From Phytopythium helicoides (Eukaryota > Oomycota > Peronosporomycetes > Pythiales > Pythiaceae): a stretch of DNA of 64,000 nucleotides. Below are positions 19,893 to 29,022 of this stretch, in pieces (positions within the stretch are counted from its first letter, which is position 1; every line of letters begins with the position of its first letter). The stretch lies in assembly GCA_024867545.1 (NCBI GenBank), contig JANFNE010000040.1, positions 248,001-312,000 of the forward strand, written 5' to 3'. The position numbers were made by a program, and so were the translations under genes. Below the pieces are notes generated by a model, which did not search any database, was not told the origin of the DNA, and worked only from the letters and a program-made list of their open reading frames with translations.

Positions 19893-22400
19893 ATGAGCAC
19901 AGTCGTTGTACCAACGGCACAAGGGCCATCTCACGCTGAAGTCGTTCACGCACGCGCCAGGTTGGATTATCACCATCGTGCTCAGCCCGTGCTATCCAAA
20001 GGGCGGAAACGATGTCGGACTTATGTCTGGCTACGGCCCGGAACCATCATGGCGTTTCTTGCTGTTAGCTGGCGTACAGTGGTTGCTCCGATGTTGTTAG
20101 CCACTTTCATGATCACGACGAATTATACTACGACGGGAACAATGCTCATCGGTCCAGACGAAGCGTACTTTGCCTTCAGCTATATGGACGCTGTAATGAC
20201 AGGGGCATGCAATACTTGTGACCTTGGTTGTGCAAGAGTGTTCGCAATTCTGGATGGATTTAATCATGAAGCACTCCTGAGCCGACCATCGTACGAAGAG
20301 CTTTTTACTAGGACGAGCAAGATGAAGGCGGACGGATCAATCGAAACAATTCTCACTCCTGAAGCAGTTTTGCTGGCAACGGAGCTTGACAGAGGTGGAA
20401 AGGATTCATATTGCTTCTCTGGAGTATCGGAGTGGGGAGCTCCAATATTGGCTATCCACGGAAGCTCTGTGCAAATTCTTGCAGTTATCAGATTACTCAA
20501 ACTGTCTGTAGCCAGTCGCCATATCCTCGAGCTCGAACGAGGTACCGCAGATCATTCTTCGGAGTGCTTCAATGCTAGGTGGGATCTTCAAGCGTTTTTG
20601 CATGCATACACGTTGGTGCCATCGCCGAACATAACGGCAGCGGGGAAATCAGCAGTAATGTCCGCTGCAGCACTCAACGTTTTCCCGGAGTATACTGCAT
20701 GCAGGCCAAGCGTGTCGAACGGTGAAATTGGGTTGGTCGAGCAAAGCAAACTTGCAAATGATACTCAAGGTCAAGACCTTAGAGATCTCATACCATTGAA
20801 TCTCCATACGATCCCGTACTGGTTCACTGAACGATCCGTCGAGGTACCAGCAAGTGGCTATGGAGATAGTGATGTGGTTACCCAGACATATTTTCAAGCC
20901 TTTTACGGTCGGTGCCGCGTGCGAGCTGTCAATTCAACGGGGGTCTTCGTTGATGCAGGATGTAACATTGACGCTCATTGGGCAAAGTACGGGCTCATGC
21001 TACTGCGTCCCGATGACATCCCAGTATGCTCTACGGACGACATTTGTGTTCACAGCAACTACAATCCACTTTGGGAGTATGTTACAGGGCCAATTGAGGA
21101 AGGTGGAGAATCGTCACGACTGGGATCTCGAAGATTTTTTATCGCTGCCAATGTGTTTCGCTCTCGGAACGCAGACAAAGCTACGCTTAGCATTCTTCCC
21201 AGCGTTGTGGTCATTCAAGTACTAGCCATGGGCGTACTCGGTCTCTATCAGACCATGGGTAAGAGACAATCTGTGCTACTTACGCAAATATGGGCGTACC
21301 GATGCCAAAGCGGACTCCAACAAGTCGTCTACCTCGTGCAAGTGGCGTACCACCTTGCAGTGACGTCAGACTTGTACTATCTGGGCCTTACAACCGGCAC
21401 GTTGACTCTTGAATCGATCGGAAATTTGACGTTCTGCTTCTTCATTTTCTCCTACACACTTATCAACCTCATCCGGGCGCGGTCGGGCGATCAGCAGCTA
21501 GATCGATACTTCCGTCTCACGTGGGAAATTGTCCAGCTCATGACGACGGGTAGCGTTGCCGTTGTGCTGTACATGTGTCGCCTTACATCGCTCAACTTCA
21601 TCATGGAGTACAATGGCGAGCTACTACGCAAGACGATGGCTCGAGGCGCCAAGCTATGCAACTTGAGTGACTCATGTATCGTGTTTTCGGTTAACGTTGT
21701 TGTGGTTTTGACCGTGGTGGTGGCAGCGCTGGGTCTAGTGCCGCTACTTGTGGCCATTGTGTTGCGGTGGTGCCTTGGAAAGCACCACACCCATGTCAGT
21801 ATTGATGGACTGGATGAAGTTGGTCTCACGACGAAAGGCAGGCGGTGGAGCTCACCGTTGATACATTACTCTGGCTTATCAACTGTTGCAAACATCAAGC
21901 ACAAGAGTAGTACCGGTGCGGCCAATCGAGTTGGTCAGGTTGGAACTTATGAAACCTCAGGAGTTAGAGGTACCCATGGAGGTATCGTAGTCGAAATTGA
22001 CGGCTCTCGAACAGTCAGTGACAGGAAAGCAGTCAGAGCCAAATCTTGCAGTCTAACTACGTTCGAACATCATTGTCTTGGCACGCACTTCTCTGCATTA
22101 TTTCACGACTGCGAAGACTTTGCATACGTGATGCGCCGAGGTACGCGTTATTCAAGCGCCGAAGCCGTTCTGCTGAGTGGGTACCTATTTTACGGCGCGC
22201 ACCTGTATCGTGCTCCAGACGTGTTGTTGGTGCTGATGGCTCGACTGTTACCTGATCGATTGCTTCGTTCGTTCAACGTGACTTTGATCCGTTGGCGGGT
22301 GGATCCAAAGCATCGCACTGTAAGTCACGCGATGGCTTGTACTTGGCTAGCGGCGAGCTCAGAACGTGGGAAGCTTGGTCGCGTCGCACCTCTCAGATAG
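19893..22400 (+). CDS. Large multi-pass membrane protein with long ectodomain
   Basis: An 835-residue protein from ATG 19893, directly behind a GTG. TM1 is at about residues 52-78. A large, probably extracellular domain follows (about 80-425) with many Cys (CNTCDLGC, CRPS, DAGCNID, CSTDDIC) and several NxT/S sites. Then come about five hydrophobic segments (about 431-452, 475-500, 508-530, 545-565, 600-628) and a cytosolic tail. The tail ends in AVLLSGYLFYGAHLYRAPDV, which echoes the LSGYVW...LYYSRE module of its neighbours, supporting distant homology with the GVWWNI family and with the gene at 3-2297. No recognised domain; a cell-surface sensor or channel-like role is only a guess. Confidence 0.75.
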   Translation: MSTVVVPTAQGPSHAEVVHARARLDYHHRAQPVLSKGRKRCRTYVWLRPGTIMAFLAVSWRTVVAPMLLATFMITTNYTTTGTMLIGPDEAYFAFSYMDAVMTGACNTCDLGCARVFAILDGFNHEALLSRPSYEELFTRTSKMKADGSIETILTPEAVLLATELDRGGKDSYCFSGVSEWGAPILAIHGSSVQILAVIRLLKLSVASRHILELERGTADHSSECFNARWDLQAFLHAYTLVPSPNITAAGKSAVMSAAALNVFPEYTACRPSVSNGEIGLVEQSKLANDTQGQDLRDLIPLNLHTIPYWFTERSVEVPASGYGDSDVVTQTYFQAFYGRCRVRAVNSTGVFVDAGCNIDAHWAKYGLMLLRPDDIPVCSTDDICVHSNYNPLWEYVTGPIEEGGESSRLGSRRFFIAANVFRSRNADKATLSILPSVVVIQVLAMGVLGLYQTMGKRQSVLLTQIWAYRCQSGLQQVVYLVQVAYHLAVTSDLYYLGLTTGTLTLESIGNLTFCFFIFSYTLINLIRARSGDQQLDRYFRLTWEIVQLMTTGSVAVVLYMCRLTSLNFIMEYNGELLRKTMARGAKLCNLSDSCIVFSVNVVVVLTVVVAALGLVPLLVAIVLRWCLGKHHTHVSIDGLDEVGLTTKGRRWSSPLIHYSGLSTVANIKHKSSTGAANRVGQVGTYETSGVRGTHGGIVVEIDGSRTVSDRKAVRAKSCSLTTFEHHCLGTHFSALFHDCEDFAYVMRRGTRYSSAEAVLLSGYLFYGAHLYRAPDVLLVLMARLLPDRLLRSFNVTLIRWRVDPKHRTVSHAMACTWLAASSERGKLGRVAPLR

Positions 22401-22563
22401 GTTTGTGAAGCGACATGGTGCTGAAGCCATATAATGCTGGTCACTGAATCGTCGCGGCTGAAGAAAATTAGTTTCGCTCTCAGCCAGCCTCCCCAATGAA
22501 ACTCCCAATGCCCGTGACAAAATCTTCTAATCACGGCTCGAAAATTTTGAAGTGAGCAACCCG

Positions 22564-24222
22564 ATGGCCAAGGTTGATGTGGGCCAGGAAAGAAGTGGAG
22601 GCAGCAGCGAATACAGAGGTCCTAGTGTCGCGCAAGTTCTTGCACGTCGACGCACCTGGACAATAAAACGGAAGCTCAGAATCGCTTGGATAGCTTTGGT
22701 GTTCTTTCCATGGTGTCTTCAGGTTCGCAGTATTGTCCAGCTCGCCCTGCCTCACTCTTTATCTCAGCTTCTGGTTATTGGTAGCAACGCTTCTCAAACA
22801 AACGATGTAGTCTCTCATTGCCCTGTGCAAGGTCAAATGATTGCAGGTGTATGGTGGAACATTTGGCCGACGCACTTTGCTCAAAACCAGAATGGAGAAA
22901 CTATTTGCCACTACGTGTTTCCCCAGTACAACTCCCATGGGTACTATTGTATTGGTTCGAGTTCTACTCCTCCTCCACCCGAACAACTTTTGCAAGCACT
23001 TCCGGAGAATTGTAAATCAAACGAGAGTGTTATTGAGCTCTTTTTCTACCATGGAGGTATTGGATACTACTCGTTTTACACAGCTGGTCGCGGCGTCTAC
23101 TGCTCCGAAGACGCAACTGCATACATCGTACTGCTTGATCTCGGGTCCGCTGACCTTAACGGCCGAGTTTTAGCACAAGATGCTGGAGGTGAAAAGGCTG
23201 AAACACCACATACGCGCTACTCATACTGGTACTTGTGTATCGGCAGTCTCTGGATTGTCTATCGCGCTGTAGTCCTGCACCGCAGCTGGGTTCTTTGTTC
23301 ACAACATGCCAATCGATGCGAGCGTATGAAGGAATCGCTTTCAAACCGCGGCATCGTTGTGTTTGTGCAAGAAAGCGCCCGACTTGTAGCTCACAATGCA
23401 AGCACGCTACAGCGAATGATCGTACTGTACGCTCTAATCGAAGGTTTGATGGCGGATTTGTTTCTTCAGATCACGAAGTACGGACTTTCAGTTCGTTTGC
23501 AGTACTTTTCAATCGGGTACAACTTGGCGAGTTTGCTGTCAGTACTTTTCGATATGGTTGAGGGTCGCTGGAAAGGAGGCAAGTCTAGTTATGTTTTGCT
23601 CATCGCAAGACGCGTGTTCTTCAATTTAGAAACAGGATATTTAGGTGAAGCAGCTTGTGCCGCAGTGCTTCGCGAGTACTTTGATACTCTGAATCGTTCC
23701 CATTTCAAGGATTCACTTCAGCCTGCTCCAATAATGTCGTACTACTTCTGGAGTCTTGTAGCCCATGGTATTGTCACTATTGGTCTTGCGCTTCTTATTT
23801 TGACTGTGAGAGGATGTGTAGCATTGCTCGTCACTTACCTTCGATTTCGGACATTTCAAGTGCTAGGCGAGCCCAATTGTGTTGACTTTGCCTTACGAGG
23901 CAGAATTCGAGGTGTCATGCTGTCTGGCTATGTTTGGGGAAATGGCCATCTTTACTACTCACGGGAAAGTCTGAAAGCATTTGGCCTTTTTCGATCGACT
24001 TGCGATGCTCCTAGAGGGAATGAAGATATTGGTATAGAAAGTGGTGCACAAGAACTCCTCATCCACGTAGATGCATCATGGATTGGATCAATCAAGAAGC
24101 CCAACCTCGCCGTCGTTGGCTCAATCACTGCACACTGTGTGGAACCCTTTCCGGCTCGTCAGTGGAATGGGCAGGTGCTACTCATTTGCGATCAAATGCT
24201 TGGCGGATCGGCAGCGACGTAA
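22564..24222 (+). CDS. Multi-pass membrane protein, GVWWNI family, copy 2
   Basis: A 552-residue protein; ATG 22564 is preferred over an in-frame upstream GTG. TM1 is at about residues 37-60. The ectodomain (about 60-215) carries GVWWNI, FPQYNSHG, IGYYSFYTAGRGVYCSED and DLGSADLNG, with paired Cys. Hydrophobic segments lie at about 218-238, 285-303, 313-332 and 392-416, and the C-terminal module LSGYVWGNGHLYYSRESL at about 453-470. It is a tandem paralog of the next gene (start-to-start about 1.9 kb, same strand). The central 114 codons are nearly identical to that gene, while the flanks differ much more. Confidence 0.8.
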   Translation: MAKVDVGQERSGGSSEYRGPSVAQVLARRRTWTIKRKLRIAWIALVFFPWCLQVRSIVQLALPHSLSQLLVIGSNASQTNDVVSHCPVQGQMIAGVWWNIWPTHFAQNQNGETICHYVFPQYNSHGYYCIGSSSTPPPPEQLLQALPENCKSNESVIELFFYHGGIGYYSFYTAGRGVYCSEDATAYIVLLDLGSADLNGRVLAQDAGGEKAETPHTRYSYWYLCIGSLWIVYRAVVLHRSWVLCSQHANRCERMKESLSNRGIVVFVQESARLVAHNASTLQRMIVLYALIEGLMADLFLQITKYGLSVRLQYFSIGYNLASLLSVLFDMVEGRWKGGKSSYVLLIARRVFFNLETGYLGEAACAAVLREYFDTLNRSHFKDSLQPAPIMSYYFWSLVAHGIVTIGLALLILTVRGCVALLVTYLRFRTFQVLGEPNCVDFALRGRIRGVMLSGYVWGNGHLYYSRESLKAFGLFRSTCDAPRGNEDIGIESGAQELLIHVDASWIGSIKKPNLAVVGSITAHCVEPFPARQWNGQVLLICDQMLGGSAAT

Positions 24223-24481
24223 GCGCCGTTATACATTTGTCAGTAGGTTGAGGGAATTCGCAACTGAAAATGGACAAAATGGATGTGTACCTAGCAGTTT
24301 GCTGCTTTCACTTTTGAAATGGCGAAATTTTCAACTTCTGTGTCACTCGCTGTGGCTCATGACGAAGCACTCAGTCACACGCATTTTTAGAGTCTCCGAG
24401 TCAACTGCTTGACTATTTTTGTGGTTGAACCGTTCCACGACAAATCATTCAGCTGATGGTAACTCTTTGGTGAAAGCGGCT

Positions 24482-26152
24482 ATGGGGAGCAAAGTTATCG
24501 CTGCTCAGGAGAAAGACAGGAGTATCGAAGAGCTTCGACCATCGACTATCGTCCGTGTTCGGGCTCGTCGACATGTTTGGACGACGCAATGGAGGCTTAG
24601 ACTTGCGTGGTCAGTTCTTGTGCTGTTTCCTTGGTGCCTTCAGGTTCGGGGTATTGTACAGCTTGCGCTACCACATACAGTGCCACAGTTGCTAGCGGTG
24701 GGAGATAGCAGTGCCAAGGAAACGGAAGACCTTGTCAGCCACTGCCCTGTAAAGAGCCTTATGATTGCTGGAGTATGGTGGAATATCATGCCAACGCACT
24801 TCTTTTCGCATCACGACAGCGAAACTATCTGCCACTACATCACACAGCAATATAATATACACGGGCACTACTGCATCGGGTCAAATTCCACCGCAGCTCC
24901 GCCTGTACACATCATGCAGGCTCTGCCAGCGCATTGTAGGTCAAATCCAGATCGCATACAAATCTATTACTACCACGGCACAATCGGATACTACTCGTTT
25001 TACACAGCTGGACGCGGCGTCTACTGCTCCGAAGACGCAACAGGATATGTGGCCATGATTGATCTCGGCTCTGCAGATATCAACGGAGAGGTTCTAGCTC
25101 AAGATGCTGGAGGTGAAAAGGATACAAAACGGTTCTCATACTGGTACTTGTGTATCGGCAGTCTCTGGATTGTCTACCGCGCTGTAGTCCTGCACCGCAG
25201 CTGGGTTCTCTGCTCTCAACATGCCAATCGATGTGAGCGTATGAGTGAATCGATTTCAAACCGCGGCATCGTTGTGTTTGTACAAGAAAGCGCTCGATTG
25301 GTAGCTCACAATGCAAGCACGCTACAGCGTATGGTCGTGTTGTACGCTCTAATCGAAGGTTTGATGGCGGATTTGTTTCTTCAGATCACGAAGTACGGGC
25401 TTTCAGTTCGTTTGCAGTACTTTTCAATCGGGTACAACTTGGCGAGTCTGTTGTCAGTGCTTTTCGATATGGTTGAGAGTCGCTGGAAGGATGGCAAGGC
25501 TTCGCGGACATTGCTTACTGCTGCGACGATATTTTTCAATTTGGAGACTGGATTTCTGGGCGAGTTGGTTTGTACTGCAATGTTCCGCGAGTACCTCGAT
25601 GCGCTTAATCACTCCCGATTCAAAGATTCCTTGCGACCTGCGCAACTTGTTTCCTATTATTTCTGGAGCCTTGTTGCACACGGTGTTATTGTCGTTGGAC
25701 TTATTGGTACGATTCTAGCCGTGCGGGGAATTGGTGCGCTGGTGATCACGCGAATGCGATTTGGAACGATTCGGGTTCTCGCTGCACCAAGCTGTGTAGA
25801 TGTAGCCCTGCGAGGCAGACTTCGTGTTGTGATGCTTTCTGGTTATGTGTGGAGAGATGGAAATCTTTACTACTCTAGAGAAAGCCTCAAAGCCTTTGGG
25901 ATTCTTCGGTCGACAGACGAGGTGATTCGAGACCAAGTTGCCGACGTCGAGGTTGAGCGTGGTGCGCAAGAGCTGCTAGTCCACCTCGATGCGCCTTGGG
26001 TAGCATTTCAAAGGAAACCGAATCTCGTCGTCGTTGGGTTGATCATAGGGCGATATGTTGAGCCGTGCAAGGTTCAGCGTTGGAATGGCCAAGTGCTCCA
26101 CTTTTGTGATCGAATACTTGGCGGATTCGCAATTCAACGTGAAAATCGATAA
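24482..26152 (+). CDS. Multi-pass membrane protein, GVWWNI family, copy 3
   Basis: A 556-residue protein from ATG 24482, the first ATG of the frame; its start aligns with that of copy 2. It has the same layout: TM1, an ectodomain with GVWWNI, TQQYNIHG, GTIGYYSFYTAGRGVYC and DLGSADING, then TM2-TM5 and a C-terminal LSGYVWRDGNLYYSRESL module. An N-glycosylation-like GSNST site is present in the ectodomain. It converges on the NOL8-like gene with about 60 bp between stops. Function is unknown; the tandem arrangement and conversion tract indicate recent amplification. Confidence 0.8.
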   Translation: MGSKVIAAQEKDRSIEELRPSTIVRVRARRHVWTTQWRLRLAWSVLVLFPWCLQVRGIVQLALPHTVPQLLAVGDSSAKETEDLVSHCPVKSLMIAGVWWNIMPTHFFSHHDSETICHYITQQYNIHGHYCIGSNSTAAPPVHIMQALPAHCRSNPDRIQIYYYHGTIGYYSFYTAGRGVYCSEDATGYVAMIDLGSADINGEVLAQDAGGEKDTKRFSYWYLCIGSLWIVYRAVVLHRSWVLCSQHANRCERMSESISNRGIVVFVQESARLVAHNASTLQRMVVLYALIEGLMADLFLQITKYGLSVRLQYFSIGYNLASLLSVLFDMVESRWKDGKASRTLLTAATIFFNLETGFLGELVCTAMFREYLDALNHSRFKDSLRPAQLVSYYFWSLVAHGVIVVGLIGTILAVRGIGALVITRMRFGTIRVLAAPSCVDVALRGRLRVVMLSGYVWRDGNLYYSRESLKAFGILRSTDEVIRDQVADVEVERGAQELLVHLDAPWVAFQRKPNLVVVGLIIGRYVEPCKVQRWNGQVLHFCDRILGGFAIQRENR

Positions 26153-26212
26153 CAATCTAGTATTGCGTTGTGTATGTGAAAAGAGCTAAGTCCCTATCTC
26201 TTTTGATCGCCT

Positions 26213-28530
26213 TCAAGCTCGTCGCTGCTTTTTCTGCTTTGCAAACTGCTGCTGCTGCTTCTTTTTCGCCTTGAGTGCGTCGCGCCTCTTTCGCTTGAAG
26301 TCAATCGTCAGCTTTTTCCGGCGCTCAGCCCAGTCCTTGTCATCTCCATCACCGGTACGCATAAACGTGCGGCCAAACGCAAGGAAGTCGGCAAGGCTGC
26401 GCTTGTTTTTGGTTTTTCTCATTTTAGAGTTGCTTTCATCTTCCACGGCATCTTCATCTTCCTCACCGTCCGTTTCGATATCTTCCTCTGGTTCTCGTGT
26501 GTCCTCTTGATCCCGGAACGCATCTGTGAAGTGCCACGGCTCGGTAACAGCATCATGGTCGTCATCCTTCTCCAGCAACGACTCGCCCATCGACGCAATC
26601 GTTTTTTCCTCCTCGCGGGAAAGTCAAATAACGAGCTGAGTTTGAAAGTTGACCCGCTGTTTTTCGCATCAGGTGTCTCACTGTCACCCATAGCTGCGGC
26701 TGCAAAGCCAAATACACCATCAAGCGCAGCTTCGCCTTCCATACCATCTTCAGAATTCTTGCGTACACGCGTAAAGAGGCCTCCGAGGTTATTAGAAGTC
26801 GCAAAAAATCTTTCACCACCAACCAGGACGGGCTTATTCTCGCGTTCAGCCTTTCGCCGCGCTGCCTCGTCGGCCTCGGGGTCAATCTCTTCTCGACTTT
26901 TCTGCCCACGAGCGGCGGAGTTTTCCATACTCAGCTCAAATTCACGCCTTGAGTTAGCATCACGCGGATCATAGCGCTTGAGGCGACCCATCCACGAGGC
27001 CTCCTTGATCGGGTCCTTCTTTGCCTTGACGCGCAGTCGATGCTTGATCTTGTCAACATCCAGATCCGGAAACAGTTTTTCAATGGCGGCCAGCGCAGTG
27101 TCTTGCTCTTCTTGCCAAGCACGCTCGCGAGCAGCCGCATCGTCCAGGCCATCTTCGGCAAGAAACTCTTGCATTTCGTCGATCTCACTGCTCATTTCTT
27201 CGTCCTCAAGTGGGTCATCGTTACCAGCGAACTCATTCTCTGCATCATCCATAAAGCGGGCATCAAGGCGAAATCGCTGGTCACCACCGAAGCGCTTTTG
27301 CATCTCAAAAAGCTTCTTGCCGCTTTCTCCGAGAAACTCTGGTCGGAGTGCAAAAGCCTTTGCCGCCTCGCTGTCCACTGCCGTTTGTTCATCCGTGTCT
27401 GCCTCATCGTCACCATCCGCCAAAAAATCGAGTGTCTTCTTGTTCCCACCACTCTTTTGGAGACCCATTAGGTCTCTATCCTCCGGATCCATGGCCTTTG
27501 CAGCGGCTTCCATGTCTTCTTCTTTCCCGTCTTCGTTTTCAGAGTCCGAGTCCATCCAGTTCGTCACCAACCGATCTCCACCGACGTTGCGCTCCTCCTC
27601 CTCACCCTCCGAGTGCTCGTGAGCTTCACCATCGTCGTCAAACGTGATCTTTTTTGGCTTGGCGCCAGCAGCGACCGCAGCCGCGACCAACTTCCGCTGT
27701 TCCTCTTCCTTTTGCTGGCGCAGCTGCTGGCGCGCCTCGAGCGCTGCCACGCGCCGCGCGTTCGCTTCTGCCCTGGCAGCCTCGTCGTTGAGCTCCTCTC
27801 CATCAGAGCGATCGTTGTCAGCAGCCGCCTCGGCCTCCACCTGCCGCACAAAGGCGTCAATATCGTCCTCCGCGATGACTTGGTTGTCTCCGCCCTCCTC
27901 GCTCTGCTCACTAGAATCACGGTCACTGTTCTGTTCACTCTCTTCCTGCTCCTCGTCCTCGCTTTCCTCCTGGCTCGTGCTGCCGTCCTTATTGTCCTCT
28001 TCCTCCACTGGGTCGTCGTCGGCGTTGGGCGGCCCCCACCGCGCCTCCAGCTCGTCGTCCGACAGGAACTCGGTGGTTCTCTTCCCCTGGAACTTGACCG
28101 CGACTCTCACGTCGCTCCCTTCTTCTCCAGCCGCCTTCTTCTCCTCCTCTGCCTTCTTCTTCCTGCCCTCAGCCTCCTCCTCGCGCTGCCGCCACTCGGC
28201 CTTGAGCCTGTCCAGGTAATGCGGCCGCGCGGGCTCCACCCTGAGCACACAGCCGCGCCACTTGGTCCGGTGGAACGTCTTGACGAGCTTCTCGCGAGCC
28301 TCGAGCGCTTCGTCCCCGTGCAGCGTCACGAACGCCGCGCCGCGGTGCTCGCCAGGCGCGCTCCACGGCGCTTTGCTCGGCGCCAGGGACAGCTCCAGAC
28401 GCGCCGCGGGCCCCAAAAAGCGCGCGAAGCGCTCACGCAGCTCAGCGGCCGTCGCGTCGGCCGGTATGCCGCCCACGAACGCGCGCACGGGCCCGTGGGC
28501 GTCGCCATCGAGCGCGGCGTCGGTCGCCAT
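26213..28530 (-). CDS. NOL8-like nucleolar RRM protein (one frameshift)
   Basis: ATG 28530 starts an N-terminal RRM (about residues 14-100: VRAFVGGIPADATAAELRER, then RGAAFVTL, then WRGCVLRVEPARPHYLDRL). A long acidic and Lys-rich region follows. Then comes the RPEFLGESGKKLFEMQKRFG / RFRLDARF segment characteristic of NOL8/Nop132-type proteins, which act in large-subunit ribosome assembly in the nucleolus. The first frame runs out at 26419 in nonsense sequence. The natural basic C-terminus (RSLADFLAFGRTFMR..., ending KKQRRA at 26216) lies in another frame. One added base at the T6 run 26602-26607 (A6 in the mRNA) would rejoin them. No intron fits there, so this is either a consensus error or a real lesion. 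Confidence 0.75.
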
Positions 28531-28558
28531 GAGCAGGTCGCGGGTATTGACTGGTGGC

Positions 28559-28566
28559 GGAAATGA
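28559..28566 (-). promoter_or_regulatory. Initiator-like element of the NOL8-like gene
   Basis: On the minus strand the sequence reads TCATTTCC, an oomycete Inr match, about 30-35 nt upstream of ATG 28530. No FPR follows. Confidence 0.4.
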
Positions 28567-28570
28567 CACT

Positions 28571-29022
28571 GGGGCTCACTATAGGATGGGAGTAGGCGCT
28601 TTTTAACTTGGAGTTTGTATGTGGAGGTGGTAGGCAGGAGTGCCTAGTTGGAGGATGGCTCAAGTTGAAGCTGCTGGCGACTAGCGTGAGGATGCGAGTG
28701 GGGGTTGCGGGCTGCAGCGACTGGAAGATGGAGGCTGGACTTGGCGTGGAGTGGTCTAGAGATTGAGACTGAGATGGAGAGGGAGATTCATCATGTAAGG
28801 TCTCATTCGCGATTTTAGCAGACGACAATTGATGAACTTGCGCTTCGCCATCGGCGGATTTTGTTGGCGGTGGATGCTTTTGCATTGCAGTGTAGTGGGA
28901 AAACAGCTTGTACTTGATGCAAAGCAGTCTATTCAGTCGGTATGCATGGGGCTTGAAATGCTCTCGAAGAGCCCCTTATATCCATATTTGCCAATGACAA
29001 CTTCATCGTATTGTGGAAGCGG
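28571..29022. other. Intergenic spacer between two minus-strand genes
   Basis: About 450 bp between the 5' end of the NOL8-like gene and the stop of the START-FYVE gene. Low-complexity pyrimidine-biased DNA; no further gene seen. Confidence 0.4.
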
